Positions 43,800-53,466 are shown, numbered from the stretch's first letter. The stretch is DNA of 61,468 nucleotides from Bacillota bacterium (GCA_023424965.1 JAFADI010000207.1:1-61468), one strand, 5' to 3'. Made by a program: numbers and translations. The notes: a model not told the origin generated them from the sequence alone.

Positions 43800-45104
43800 C
43801 TAATCAAACAGGACTGCCCCGCGTTCAAGCAGAACTTCCTGGATTTTCCCCGCATCCAGCTCCCTGGGGCGGACTTCGTTCTTCGCCGCCAATGCCGCAG
43901 CGATTCCGGCGGCTTCCCCCAGCGCCATGCACACCGTCATGATGCGGTAAGAGGCATGGGCCTGGTGAGTGCCGGATATACACCGTCCGGTCAGCACCAG
44001 ATTATCGAGGCTTTCGGGAATGAGGCAGCGGTAAGGAATGTCATAGGCCCTGACCACCTCCGCAAGTCCGTTGGCCTGCCCGCCCCCGGTGGGGCTATGG
44101 ATGTCGATGACAAAGTTGGCGTTGTGTACCACCACATCTTCAAAGCGCCTTCCTACCCGCAAATCGTCTTCATGCAGGATGTACTGCCCCATGACCCGGC
44201 GGGTTTCCCTTACGCCGAGAGTACTTGCCGTGGACCGGATGCGGCAGTTCTCATATCCGGGGACATGCTTGCGCAGAAAGTCTGTAACACGGTCGATCTG
44301 TCTGCGTAATTCCAGCTCGGCTTTGATCACTTCCTCCGGATTGAGAGGATTGACATAATTGAGCTGTGTAGTGTTCACCAGGCGTTCCCCGGGATTTACC
44401 GTCTGATACAGCCTTACGGAAGAGGTATTGGGCGGCAGGGTGCCATCCCCGCTGCACCTGGCGGTAAAGTCCAGAAAGCGTTCCTCCCCCAGCATTACGT
44501 TGTCCTCTTCACCGATACAGGTGAGGGCGTGGGATTCATCCACATGGTCCAGCACGTACATCAGGGTGACAGGCTGCAGCAGGCCGTCGCTTTCCCGTCC
44601 GATTTCGTAGCGCGCGCCTGAAAGGGCAGCTACGTCACCGTCGCCGGTGGCATCGACGACCGTCTTTCCCATCAGAGCGGCAAGGCCGTTTTTCAAGGAT
44701 ACTACCACGCCTTTCACCGCATTGTTCTCAACAATGGAATCGACGACAGGCGTTTGCAGATAAACGTCAACTCCTGCACGGGCCAAAAATTCCGCGATCG
44801 CCCGTTTGGAATGGTCCATGTCGTGGACATGGCCCTTCCTGCCCTGAATGTCATTGTGTCCCACCCCAAGCAGACCGGTTAGTTCGTCCCGCAGGGTCCC
44901 TTTGGCGACGGATCCCATAATGGGGCCTACCGCACCGGCAGTGAGGTTGCCTCCCAACACTCCGTACCGCTCTACAACCGCTGTCCTGGCCCCCAGCCTT
45001 GCCGCGGAGACGGCGGCGCAAACTCCTGAAGGGCCGCTGCCAGCCACAATTACGTCATACCTGTTTAAAATATTTATCGACTTTGCATAATGGAATGTGT
45101 CCAT
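43800..45104 (-). CDS. FAD-dependent oxidoreductase
   Basis: This 434-residue flavoprotein has the ADP-binding motif 'VIVAGSGPSGVCAAVSAARLG' in full GxGxxG form at residues 22-27 (shown with key Gly only), 'VDATGDGDVAALSG' and a C-terminal 'LVLTGRCISGTHQAHASYR'. It fits the FAD_oxidored group often found in clostridial and planctomycete sugar clusters, where some oxidise sugars or remodel glycosides. No signal peptide is present. GGAGG precedes the ATG. It is the last gene of the operon headed by the YesN/YesM pair. Confidence 0.85.
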   Translation of the reverse strand: MDTFHYAKSINILNRYDVIVAGSGPSGVCAAVSAARLGARTAVVERYGVLGGNLTAGAVGPIMGSVAKGTLRDELTGLLGVGHNDIQGRKGHVHDMDHSKRAIAEFLARAGVDVYLQTPVVDSIVENNAVKGVVVSLKNGLAALMGKTVVDATGDGDVAALSGARYEIGRESDGLLQPVTLMYVLDHVDESHALTCIGEEDNVMLGEERFLDFTARCSGDGTLPPNTSSVRLYQTVNPGERLVNTTQLNYVNPLNPEEVIKAELELRRQIDRVTDFLRKHVPGYENCRIRSTASTLGVRETRRVMGQYILHEDDLRVGRRFEDVVVHNANFVIDIHSPTGGGQANGLAEVVRAYDIPYRCLIPESLDNLVLTGRCISGTHQAHASYRIMTVCMALGEAAGIAAALAAKNEVRPRELDAGKIQEVLLERGAVLFD

Positions 45105-45123
45105 GGGTAACTTTCTCCTCCCA

Positions 45124-46677
45124 TCATTTCTTATAGAACTCTTTATACCACTTGTTTACCTCTTCGGTCATCGCCTTGCCTCCTGCAGCATCCCACTGGG
45201 CCTGGAAGCTCTTCAGCGTGTCCGCCGATTCCGCCCCGGCAATGACCTTCAGATAATAATCGTTGCACATTTTGTTCAAAGATTGGGCGTACTTTGCCAC
45301 ATCGGCATTCGGAGGCATATAGCCCAGAGGGTCGGCCTTGCCGATATCGGCGCATTTCAGCGAGACCTTCTCAAATATATCCCACATTTCAGGGCTCTTG
45401 CGCACACGGGCCAGCCACATGGACGGATAATTCTCTTCATCAATGGAGTTCAGGTACCAGTAGGACCAGAAGCGCTCTTCGTTGAATATGGGCATAATGG
45501 GGATATATTCGTTGTTCTCCCGTTTAAAATGCTTGCCCTCAACGCCCAGCGTCAGGTAGGTAAATTTTTCCGGAACCATCTTGGCATTCAGGTATTTCAC
45601 TGCATCCTCCGCATGTTTGGAGGATTTTGGAATCGCCGTGTAATAGAGAATTTTGTCTTCCACCTTGGCACCCTGCTCGCCGTTGTGTCCGATCAAGGGC
45701 AGTATGTGCCCCGCCGTGGCGGTTGGAATATTCTTCACCAGCATGGGAATGATCTGTTGGGCTGCCGCGTTGCGGTCCGTCATCGCCATGACGGCTTTGC
45801 CGCTGGTGAATTTCTCGATGACGATGGCACTCGTATTAATGGGCCAATCGGCATCAATCAGATTTTCTTTGTAGAGCTTGTTCATGAATTCCAACTGGGC
45901 CTTCATGTTGGAGTTTTTAATCATCGGCACCAGTTCACCGCCGATATCCTGCCACTCGGTGTAAATACCAAAGGCGCTGCTTATGGTGGGAGAAAGCCTC
46001 CATGCCGTACCCCCGGTTCCCGAGTCCGCCATAGGACCTGTGAAGGGAATCATTCCCGGCTTCTTTGCCTTGATGGTTTTAAGCGCCGTATAGAATTCAT
46101 CCAGGGTGGTGGGCAGGGGAATTTTCAATTCGTCCAGGATATCCTGCCGCACGATGATGGATTCCATGACATCCTTGACATACTCCTTGCGCATGGGCAC
46201 TGCATAGGTTTTTCCATCGTACTGTACAGCTTTCCAGCTGGTATCGTGGATACCCTTTTTAATATCGGGACCATGGGCCTGGAGCAAATCATCCAGCGCC
46301 AGCAGGGCTCCCTGTCCCACCAGTTTGAAGTACTGGCTGGTAGAAAGCTTGAGAATGTCATAGCTGTTGCCGGAAGAAAGCTCTATGTTCAGTTTTTCAT
46401 CGGCATTTTCAGCCGGCAGCATGAAGTATTCCACCTTGTAGCCCGTGGCTTCCTCAATGGCCGAAGCCATGATGTCCTTGTTGGGGTCAAACCCTGCGTT
46501 AAAGCCCAACACTTTTAGTACCGGTTTCCCCTTGCCGTCTCCGCTCTGCTGGGAAGTCTGGCCGGATTGGGATTGGTCTCCCGAGGAATGTTTATCCCCG
46601 GACTCCTGAGAACTGCCGCATGCCGCCACGCTCATCAGCAGTGCCACCGTCAAAAAGGCAACCATCAGTTTTTTCAT
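45124..46677 (-). CDS. LplA-type substrate-binding lipoprotein
   Basis: This 517-residue extracellular binding protein has a signal peptide with lipobox 'LLMSVAAC' and a Ser/Gln/Gly-rich linker. The large fold resembles B. subtilis LplA and YtcQ-type proteins ('SGNSYDILKLS', 'YAVPMRKEYVKDVMESIIVRQDIL', split across the hinge). It would deliver an oligosaccharide or glycoside to the two permeases upstream. AAGGAGG precedes the ATG. Calcium-binding or carbohydrate specificity cannot be read. Confidence 0.93.
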   Translation of the reverse strand: MKKLMVAFLTVALLMSVAACGSSQESGDKHSSGDQSQSGQTSQQSGDGKGKPVLKVLGFNAGFDPNKDIMASAIEEATGYKVEYFMLPAENADEKLNIELSSGNSYDILKLSTSQYFKLVGQGALLALDDLLQAHGPDIKKGIHDTSWKAVQYDGKTYAVPMRKEYVKDVMESIIVRQDILDELKIPLPTTLDEFYTALKTIKAKKPGMIPFTGPMADSGTGGTAWRLSPTISSAFGIYTEWQDIGGELVPMIKNSNMKAQLEFMNKLYKENLIDADWPINTSAIVIEKFTSGKAVMAMTDRNAAAQQIIPMLVKNIPTATAGHILPLIGHNGEQGAKVEDKILYYTAIPKSSKHAEDAVKYLNAKMVPEKFTYLTLGVEGKHFKRENNEYIPIMPIFNEERFWSYWYLNSIDEENYPSMWLARVRKSPEMWDIFEKVSLKCADIGKADPLGYMPPNADVAKYAQSLNKMCNDYYLKVIAGAESADTLKSFQAQWDAAGGKAMTEEVNKWYKEFYKK

Positions 46678-46721
46678 TGTTGTACCTCCTTAAAATTGAT
46701 AATGTATTATCATACCGCCGT

Positions 46722-47615
46722 TCAGCCCTTTACTGAGCCGACGGTTATGCCCTGGACAAAGAAGCGCTGGACAAAGGGATAGAACAGGATGATGAGGAAG
46801 ATGGATAGCACCACCGCCGCAGAGCGGATCCCCTCAATGGACACATTGACCGCGCTGGCCCCCAGAAGCTGTTCAATCATGGTTTCCGCCTCATAAATGG
46901 TATCGTAGAGGAACAACTGGAGCGTTTTCATGGTGGGGCTGCTGGTGTAGAGCAGCGCGTGAAAATAATTGTTCCAGTAGGTGACCGCATAGAGCAGTGA
47001 AACCGTTGCAATGACAGGCATGGAAACGGGGCAGATAATGGAGAACAGTATCCGGAAGTACCCTGCCCCATCCAGTTTTGCAGATTCTTCCATGCTTTCC
47101 GGCAGACCCTCAAAATAGTTCTTCACAATCAGCATATTGAACTGCACAATGACAAAGGGCAGGATTAACGCCGCATAGGTATCCAGGATACCCAGGGTTT
47201 TGACCACCATATAGGAGGGAACCATCCCGCCGTAAAAAACCATACTGAAGATGTAGAGCAGTAAAATCAGCTTACGGCCACGCAGCTCCGGCTTGGACAG
47301 GGGATAGGCCGTGGTGATGGTGACCAGCACGCTGATGAGCGTACCTACCGCTGTTACCAGCACCGTATTTGCCAGCGAGCGGAGAAATACCGTTTTCTGA
47401 AGGACAAAACCCACGGTTTCAAGCTGGAATCCGATGGGAAAGAAGGTAACCAATCCTGCGGTGACGGATTCCGCACTACTGAATGCTTTTGCCAGCACAT
47501 GCAGGCATGGGATGATTGCCAGGAGGGCAAAGATACCCATCACAACCGTACTTATGATAGAAACAGCTTTTTCGGTATTGTCCCGGATAACCAGGCTGCT
47601 TTTTTCTTTACTCAT
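46722..47615 (-). CDS. LplC-type carbohydrate ABC permease
   Basis: This 297-residue permease has six membrane helices and the EAA-loop segment 'PESMEESAKLDGAGYFRILF'. It ends 'QRFFVQGITVGSVKG', the typical MalG/LplC C-terminus. It follows the LplB-type permease by 15 bp, with site AAAGGAAG. No ATPase gene is in the operon, so a common MsmX-like ATPase is expected to serve it. Confidence 0.94.
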   Translation of the reverse strand: MSKEKSSLVIRDNTEKAVSIISTVVMGIFALLAIIPCLHVLAKAFSSAESVTAGLVTFFPIGFQLETVGFVLQKTVFLRSLANTVLVTAVGTLISVLVTITTAYPLSKPELRGRKLILLLYIFSMVFYGGMVPSYMVVKTLGILDTYAALILPFVIVQFNMLIVKNYFEGLPESMEESAKLDGAGYFRILFSIICPVSMPVIATVSLLYAVTYWNNYFHALLYTSSPTMKTLQLFLYDTIYEAETMIEQLLGASAVNVSIEGIRSAAVVLSIFLIILFYPFVQRFFVQGITVGSVKG

Positions 47616-47630
47616 GTTGTCGCTTCCTTT

Positions 47631-48584
47631 CTACCATATACTGCGGCCCAACAGTTTCCTGCTGACCCCGTTGGCTCCGACGATCAATACAAACGCAATA
47701 ACTGCATTAAACAGCCCCAGCGCAGTACCCAGAGAGAAATCCATCTGTCCCAGTCCCATCCGGTAGACATAGGTCTGAATCACATCTGCCACTTGATAGA
47801 CCGTTGGATTGTACATGACCAGAATCTGTTCAAACCCGGTGTCAAGGATATAGCCCACTTTCATAATCAGCATCAGGATAATGGTAGGGAACAGTCCGGG
47901 AATGGTAATGTGGATAATCTGGCCCATTCTCTTTGCCCCGTCCACCCGGGCCGCCTCGTAAAGGGTGGGGTCGATGGCCGTGATGGCGGCAAGATAGATG
48001 ACGGTGTTCCATCCGATTTCCTTCCAGCCCTCGGTAACTACCAGCAGTCCCCGGAAAATCGCCTTGTCGGTGAAGAAGGAAACACTTTCGAAGCCTACCA
48101 TGTTCATCAGTTGATTTACCATGCCATAGGTCCCCAGCAGCGAATAGAAAATACCGAATACAACCACCCAGGAAAAAAAGTACGGGATATAAATGAAGGT
48201 CTGGGCACACTTGCGGTAGGTCATGCTGCGGATCTCATTCAGCATGATGGCGCAGAGGATGGGGATGGGAAACAGAAAAACGATCTTGTAAAAGTTGATG
48301 ATCAGTGTATTGGCAAATACATGCCCAAAATCCGGACCTCCGAAGAGCCGCCTGAAATGCTCCAGCCCCACCCAGTCGCTGAGGGCAATGGCCTCAAAAG
48401 GGTTACTCCCCAAAAAAATGTTAAAATCCTTGAAGGCGATGGTCAGGCCATACAGCGGAACAAACTTGTAAACAATCAAAAAGAACAGTCCCGGAATCAG
48501 CATAATGTACAGCGGCAGCTCAGAGATCAGTTTGTCCCTTCTCCACCTTCCTCTTTTTGATAACTCTGCGATATTGTTGTTCAT
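47631..48584 (-). CDS. LplB-type carbohydrate ABC permease
   Basis: This 317-residue permease begins with a charged stretch and the LplB mark 'ELPLYIMLIPGLFFLIVYKFVPLYG'. It has six membrane helices and the EAA loop 'PTLYEAARVDGAKRMGQIIHI'. It is the first transport gene and starts 125 bp after the kinase gene, behind a 30-bp palindrome over a TATAAT box, so transport genes likely have their own promoter. Confidence 0.94.
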   Translation of the reverse strand: MNNNIAELSKRGRWRRDKLISELPLYIMLIPGLFFLIVYKFVPLYGLTIAFKDFNIFLGSNPFEAIALSDWVGLEHFRRLFGGPDFGHVFANTLIINFYKIVFLFPIPILCAIMLNEIRSMTYRKCAQTFIYIPYFFSWVVVFGIFYSLLGTYGMVNQLMNMVGFESVSFFTDKAIFRGLLVVTEGWKEIGWNTVIYLAAITAIDPTLYEAARVDGAKRMGQIIHITIPGLFPTIILMLIMKVGYILDTGFEQILVMYNPTVYQVADVIQTYVYRMGLGQMDFSLGTALGLFNAVIAFVLIVGANGVSRKLLGRSIW

Positions 48585-48635
48585 TTTACATCTCCCTTAT
48601 CGAAATAGAAGCGGCCGCAAAAGGCCCAAACTAAC

Positions 48636-48665
48636 GGCTCCGTGCTATTATTATAGCGCGGAGCC
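48636..48665. promoter_or_regulatory. 30-bp palindrome over the -10 box of the lplB-type operon
   Basis: On the minus strand GGCTCCG-c-GCTAT-AATA-ATAGC-a-CGGAGCC is an almost perfect dyad with one mismatched pair. Its centre contains TATAAT. The -35 region 17 bases upstream is poor (ACAAAA), as expected for an activated promoter. It is a good candidate operator for the YesN-type regulator or a repressor. As RNA it would also form a 12-bp hairpin. Confidence 0.6.
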
Positions 48666-48709
48666 ACGGGAGTTTTGTAGTAGGCTACATTACGATTTCT
48701 GTTCCAATC

Positions 48710-50530
48710 TTATAGCCTTTCCGTTTGAATCTGTGACAGATCGTCAATTCGTTTGAGGCGGATGGTGGCTTCCGTCCCCTCCCGCAACCGGGAAGTGAGG
48801 GAAATACCGCACCCTTCCCCGCACAGCAGGTGTATCCGTTCGTTCACATTAAACAACCCGTATCCAGAGGAGGACGGTCCATGCAGCAGCATTTCAAGCT
48901 TTTCCCCGGGTATGCCGCAGCCGTTGTCGGAGATCTGTATCACGATGTCGTCTTCTTCACTGCGGATTGAAATGCCGATTACGCCGTTCTCCGCATTGGC
49001 CAGCCCATGAAGCAGTGCATTTTCAATCAAGGGCTGCATGGACAGCTTGGGAATAAGACAGTCAAGGATATCCCCTTCAATATCCGCCTGTACGGTAAAT
49101 TTATTGTCAAACCGTACCTGCTGGATATTCAGGTATACCCGGCTTAGCTCATATTCATCCCGGATGGTGACGATGTCCCGCCCTTTGTTGAGGCTGATGC
49201 GAAAATAGTTGGACAGGGCGTTAACCATATTCACGCTGTTTTCCCACTCCTCATCCATAATCATCCATTTAATGGTATCCAGCGTATTATAAAGGAAGTG
49301 TGGATTGATCTGAGCCTGCAGCGCCTTCATTTGCGCTTCCCGGTTGGCAATTTTGGAGCGGTAGGAATCCTCCAGCAGTTCCTTGATGGTGTCTACCATC
49401 CGGTCCACATTCTTCTCCAGGTCCGTCAGGTCCGCGCTTTTTTTCTTGTCCCGGAACAGAGGCGGGGCACTCTGCCGGGCGACAATCTTGTTGGTCATCA
49501 GGTTGATTCTTTTGATGGTACTATCGATGATGATGGAAAAAAACAGCAGCGCCGACAGTACGAGAATGAGAAAAATGCTGCTCATAATGGTGATTCCCAT
49601 CCAGTTGAAGGAGTTTCGCGCCAGCCCGTAGGTTTTATCCTGGGGGAAGTTTGCAATGAGATACCAGTTGCAGAAATCCAGTTTTTGAAAGGCAATAATG
49701 TAGGAGGCATTTTCTTCCTTTGGATAGAGGATGCCCTTTTGCCGGGCCGCAATGTCCGCCAGGTCGGCATCAGACAATATCCTTTTCCCTAACAGGCTTT
49801 TTTGTTTGTGGGAAAGTACCAGGCCCTCCTCCGAGACAAGACAGACGGTTTCATCATAGTTCATTCCCATATCCAGCAGGCTGCTGATATCCGTTTCCAG
49901 GACATCGGCAAACAGCACCGCCGCAAATTCGTCGCTGCCAAGCTTCCGCTTCATGCTGACACAGGAGAAAATCCTGTCACGGTGGTGCTCCAGGCGGTTT
50001 TCATAGTCATAGGCATCCAGCCACAAAAGGCTCCTGCCTTTGTCAAAGCTCCGCCACAGCTGCTCGGTATAGTCCATTTCAGACAGCCCGAAAATAAGGT
50101 CGTGCTGCCGGGCGTAGAGCTTATCGTCTGCGACAAACAGCCTCAGCTTGTGAATCATATTTTTGCCATTATAGGCCCCTGCAATGTTGGATATGGTGCC
50201 AAAGTCGTCAATTTGCTGGCCAAGGGTGTCCTCCTGGGAATTCCGGCTGACATAGGGGTATACCGCATCCATGACGCCGCCAGCCGATTCCGCAATCATG
50301 GACAGGCGGAAGCTCAGATTGTTTTCTGTCTGGGCCAGCGCCTTGAGCATGGATTGGGAGACCTCTGTTTTGATAATATCCATCGAGTATCGGTAATATA
50401 CTGCCATCATCACCAGCATGGGAAGGCAGACAAAAATGACAAAAATTACTGCCATTTTCTGCTTGGTCGTCAACCGGTCAAAGACAGTTTCCCGGATGCC
50501 CTGCATGACCCGTTCCAGTCGTTTTGCCAT
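48710..50530 (-). CDS. sensor histidine kinase, YesM family
   Basis: This 606-residue kinase has a first membrane helix (about 25-46), an extracytoplasmic dCache-like sensor of about 260 residues, a second helix (about 312-336) and a HAMP linker. The box 'QINPHFLYNTLDTIKWM' gives phospho-acceptor His411, and the C-terminal ATPase has 'ENALLHGL' and 'DNGCGIPGEKL'. It starts 16 bp after the regulator gene with AAAGGAG upstream. It should sense the sugar handled by the downstream transporter. Confidence 0.95.
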   Translation of the reverse strand: MAKRLERVMQGIRETVFDRLTTKQKMAVIFVIFVCLPMLVMMAVYYRYSMDIIKTEVSQSMLKALAQTENNLSFRLSMIAESAGGVMDAVYPYVSRNSQEDTLGQQIDDFGTISNIAGAYNGKNMIHKLRLFVADDKLYARQHDLIFGLSEMDYTEQLWRSFDKGRSLLWLDAYDYENRLEHHRDRIFSCVSMKRKLGSDEFAAVLFADVLETDISSLLDMGMNYDETVCLVSEEGLVLSHKQKSLLGKRILSDADLADIAARQKGILYPKEENASYIIAFQKLDFCNWYLIANFPQDKTYGLARNSFNWMGITIMSSIFLILVLSALLFFSIIIDSTIKRINLMTNKIVARQSAPPLFRDKKKSADLTDLEKNVDRMVDTIKELLEDSYRSKIANREAQMKALQAQINPHFLYNTLDTIKWMIMDEEWENSVNMVNALSNYFRISLNKGRDIVTIRDEYELSRVYLNIQQVRFDNKFTVQADIEGDILDCLIPKLSMQPLIENALLHGLANAENGVIGISIRSEEDDIVIQISDNGCGIPGEKLEMLLHGPSSSGYGLFNVNERIHLLCGEGCGISLTSRLREGTEATIRLKRIDDLSQIQTERL

Positions 50531-50546
50531 GTTGGCTCCTTTCTAC

Positions 50547-52181
50547 TCAGATCGTGGCAGGCTCAGCGGCATGGTCCGTTCCGGCAGTCATATCCCGGTA
50601 TTCGCTGGGAGTATATCCGGTGTGCTTCTTGAATAGGCGGGAGAAGTAGCTGGGAGAAGTGTATCCCACCGCAAAGCAGATATCATACAGCTTCATCTGC
50701 GGCTGCTGCAAAAATTCCTTCGCCTTTTTTATCCGTACCTCCGTCAGATAATCATTGATGGTCATGCCGGTTTCCTGCTTGAACAGCAGGCAGATATAGG
50801 TAGGCGTCAGATAAACCTCACCGGCAATGGTGCTTACGGTGAGATTCTCGTCAAACCGTGCATGAATGCAGTTTTTGATTTGAGAAATCACCGCGCTGAA
50901 AGGATTATTGCGTTTTTTCCGTGCAGCCTCACTGTAGGCAATATAAAATTGCTCCACCAGCCGGTACATTCTCTCCGTGGTCTTTAAGCAAAGAAGCCGT
51001 TCGCACACAAGGCGCGGACTGGCAAACTCTTCATCCACACTGTCCCGGTATTCTTCAAGCTCCGGAATGGCAAAGAAAATCAGGCTGAAGCATAGGTCCC
51101 ACCGGGTGGCCTCATCTTGCATTTCTATGGCTTGAAAGGTCTCTTGCAGCAAAGCTGCCAGCACCTCCGTATCGCCCAGTGCCACCTGCTCCATCAGCTT
51201 TTTAAACTTTGCAGCCAGCCGGAAACCTTCTGCCTGCCTCCGGGACCCTTCGATGGCTACCGTTGTTCCCGTACCCAGGTAGGTTTTGTTCCGGATGGCT
51301 TTGACCGCCTCGTTGTAGCAGACATTTAGCTCCGCCAGTGTATCTGCCTCCTGGCTGACACCAACGGTCACGTATATGCTCAAATGTTGTATCAAAAATT
51401 CTCTTACTTCAGCCACAAGGGCCAGAAGCTCGGTTTCAAAGACACCGTCCTCGCGCAGCATCAGAATTGCTGAATATTCACCCTGCCGCATTTCAAAGCA
51501 GTATCCGGCAAAGTGCCTCTCCAAAAGCTCCTGGAAGATGTTGAGGAGGGCAAAGGAAACCAACTGCCGATCCCGTTCCTGTTTCCCTGAAAAGACCTCG
51601 TAGTAATTTTCCACCGAAATCACCATTACGCACAAGCTGCTGCCCTCCTGCAGGTGCAGCCCCAGAAAATCCAGCCGTTCGTTCAGGCGGGATTCGTTTT
51701 CAATAGGGTCCCGCAAAAGTTGAACCAGGAATTTATCTCTCAAAAGGGGCATACTCTGGCGCACCTTGTTTTCCATCTGCCGGAGCAGCCTCGTCTTCTG
51801 CCGCTCGGCATCAATCATGCCGACTACGCGGCAAATGGTTTGTTCCAGCTCGTTGAGGTCAATGGATTTGAGGATGTAATCGATAGCCCCAAGCTTGAGG
51901 GAAGATTTGAGAAAATCAAGGTCGTCGTGTCCGCTGATAAAAATGATTTTAATTTCGGGATAAAGCTCCCTCAAACGGAAAGCCAGCTCGATGCCGTCCA
52001 TCTTCGGCATTTTCACATCCGTAACAAGGATGTCCACAGGTTGCTGCCGCAGTATTTCAAAGGCCTGCTCACCGTTGGAGGCTTCGCCTGCCACCTCAAT
52101 ATCAAACTTGGCCCAATCGAAATGCCTTTGCAGCCCCTTCCGGACCCTTGTTTCATCGTCAACGATATATACCTTGTACAT
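50547..52181 (-). CDS. AraC-type response regulator, YesN family (long form)
   Basis: This 544-residue regulator has a receiver domain (Asp55 in 'DILVTDVKMPKMD', 'KSIDLNEL'), a long central region of about 300 residues typical of large YesN proteins, and a C-terminal AraC domain ('VYLTPTYICLLFKQETGMTINDYL' across the first helix-turn-helix, 'GYTSPSYFSRLFKKHTGYTPSEYR' across the second). It heads the second sugar operon; a TATAAT lies about 35 bp upstream (52222-52217) without a strong -35. AGGGGAG precedes the ATG. Confidence 0.95.
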   Translation of the reverse strand: MYKVYIVDDETRVRKGLQRHFDWAKFDIEVAGEASNGEQAFEILRQQPVDILVTDVKMPKMDGIELAFRLRELYPEIKIIFISGHDDLDFLKSSLKLGAIDYILKSIDLNELEQTICRVVGMIDAERQKTRLLRQMENKVRQSMPLLRDKFLVQLLRDPIENESRLNERLDFLGLHLQEGSSLCVMVISVENYYEVFSGKQERDRQLVSFALLNIFQELLERHFAGYCFEMRQGEYSAILMLREDGVFETELLALVAEVREFLIQHLSIYVTVGVSQEADTLAELNVCYNEAVKAIRNKTYLGTGTTVAIEGSRRQAEGFRLAAKFKKLMEQVALGDTEVLAALLQETFQAIEMQDEATRWDLCFSLIFFAIPELEEYRDSVDEEFASPRLVCERLLCLKTTERMYRLVEQFYIAYSEAARKKRNNPFSAVISQIKNCIHARFDENLTVSTIAGEVYLTPTYICLLFKQETGMTINDYLTEVRIKKAKEFLQQPQMKLYDICFAVGYTSPSYFSRLFKKHTGYTPSEYRDMTAGTDHAAEPATI

Positions 52182-52222
52182 TCTTCGCTCCCCTTTATGT
52201 ATACCTCATAATTAGAATTATA

Positions 52223-52483
52223 CCGTATCCGATTATTTTTTCACTAGTCTTATCTTCCATTTTCTATTCCAATTCTATAGACTTGCTCTGATTCACTAAC
52301 ATGAATCAGCATCGAAATTATCGAATTATTTATTCGTTATTTTCAATTTTACTAATGCTTATTCCTGTGATATCCTATTGGCAGACACTAGCAGAAAAAG
52401 CAACCGGCAGCGGGAGTTCCATTCTCTCTCCATAACTCCATGATACCGGCAGGGCATACTCTTTTATAAGGAGCAAAAGGATT
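52223..52483. other. spacer between divergent YesN and MBL genes
   Basis: No gene is seen. The left part is AT-rich. The last 100 bp before the hydrolase gene contain GGAGTT/AACTCC (about 52410-52440) and two ACCGGCAG-like words, so the leader may fold, but no known riboswitch class was recognised. A ribosome site AAGGAG stands before the ATG at 52484. Confidence 0.4.
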
Positions 52484-53134
52484 ATGGAAATAAAAAGACT
52501 TGGGCAAAGAGGGGTGCTCTTTACATATAAAAACCCCTCTGCATGCGATTTGAACCTCTACGCGATCCAGGGAAGACATTATAATTACATTATTGATACA
52601 GGCTTGGGAAGCTTGAGTGCACAGCCGATCAAGGATTATCTGAAAGATACCGGAAAACAGGCAATCGTGATCAACACCCATTATCATTTTGACCATGTCT
52701 GGGGAAATGGCGCCTTTGACGACAGTCTGGTCATCTCCCATACCCTTTGTCGGGAGATGATGCGTTCTGAATGGGAACATATGATGCACGAATACGGCTA
52801 CCGTTGCCGCGGAGAAGTAAAAATGAGGCTGCCGGATTTGGTTTTCAGCGGCGAGCTACGCTTTGCAGAGGATGCCATCCGGCTGTTTCATTCCCCCGGT
52901 CATACGTCCGATTCCATAAGCATATTGGATGAAACGGACCGGGTGCTCATCGTTGCGGATAATGTTGGGGAAACTATGGAAAATTTAGTTCCGTCCCTCT
53001 CCTGCGAAAAAGAGATCTACAGAAGCACCCTGGAGCGATACCTCGCACTTGATTTCGATCTTTGTGTTTCCGGCCACAATGCAATCCTGAAAAAGAGCGC
53101 AATAGAGACCGTGTTGTCTATGCTGGAGAAATAG
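52484..53134 (+). CDS. metallo-beta-lactamase-fold hydrolase
   Basis: This 216-residue protein has the binuclear metal motif 'THYHFDH' at 65-71, a third-ligand histidine in 'FHSPGHTSDS', an aspartate in 'LIVADNVGE' and the last histidine in 'VSGHNAIL'. This is a short glyoxalase II-like or generic MBL hydrolase; the substrate is unknown. It is the only plus-strand gene here, divergent from the YesN gene, and is followed by a terminator that is copy 1 of a 49-bp repeat. Confidence 0.88.
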   Translation: MEIKRLGQRGVLFTYKNPSACDLNLYAIQGRHYNYIIDTGLGSLSAQPIKDYLKDTGKQAIVINTHYHFDHVWGNGAFDDSLVISHTLCREMMRSEWEHMMHEYGYRCRGEVKMRLPDLVFSGELRFAEDAIRLFHSPGHTSDSISILDETDRVLIVADNVGETMENLVPSLSCEKEIYRSTLERYLALDFDLCVSGHNAILKKSAIETVLSMLEK

Positions 53135-53175
53135 GCAGGAATAGAAATTCCCAGTAGAGGTGGAAAATCGTATAA

Positions 53176-53224
53176 AAATCACAAAGGGCTTCAAGTCTGA
53201 ATCTTGAAGCCCTTTATTTTGGCG
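53176..53224 (+). repeat. 49-bp terminator repeat, copy 1
   Basis: GGGCTTCAAG (53186-53195) and CTTGAAGCCC (53203-53212) form a perfect 10-bp stem followed by TTTATTTT on the plus strand, so it can end the hydrolase transcript. Forty-eight of 49 bases are identical to copy 2 at 55768-55816. It ends TTTTGGCG, after which the copies differ. Confidence 0.9.
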
Positions 53225-53381
53225 CTCACACAATTTCCAGTTGAAATTTGGCTGTTTTATCGTATATCATAGTGTACAACCTGGTATCCGAAGGTGTTTT
53301 GGGGGAATGTTATCAACTTTATCAGTCCATCTTAATCTAATACTGATCTACTATATCTTTTGTAATATAGCAATTGTGACA

Positions 53382-53466
53382 TTTAATGTTACATGCAACA
53401 TTAAAATGCAACATTAAATATTTTATTGTGGCACTTCAATGTTACAAAACACTGGCACAACATTAA
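53382..53466. repeat. cluster of AACATTAA motifs with a 13-bp tandem repeat
   Basis: TTTAATGTT (53382-53390) and AACATTAAA (53397-53405) are a perfect inverted repeat, and ATGCAACATTAAA occurs twice in tandem (53393-53418). Further copies in either orientation lie at 53438-53445 and 53457-53464, the last overlapping the stop of the Schlafen-like gene. The rest of 53225-53462 is AT-rich without a gene. Confidence 0.7.

Noticed and set aside
45097..46518. 473-residue plus-strand frame opposite the LplA-type lipoprotein
   Set aside because: It lies fully antisense to a gene with signal peptide and ribosome site and shows His/Arg/Gly-rich shadow composition.
47499..48560. 353-residue plus-strand frame opposite the two Lpl permeases
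   Set aside because: It spans two clear permease genes and their 15-bp gap on the other strand, and has no known motif.
52382..52483. Riboswitch in the leader of the MBL hydrolase
   Set aside because: Some pairable words exist, but none of the known class cores (TPP, SAM, THF, cobalamin, T-box) could be matched.
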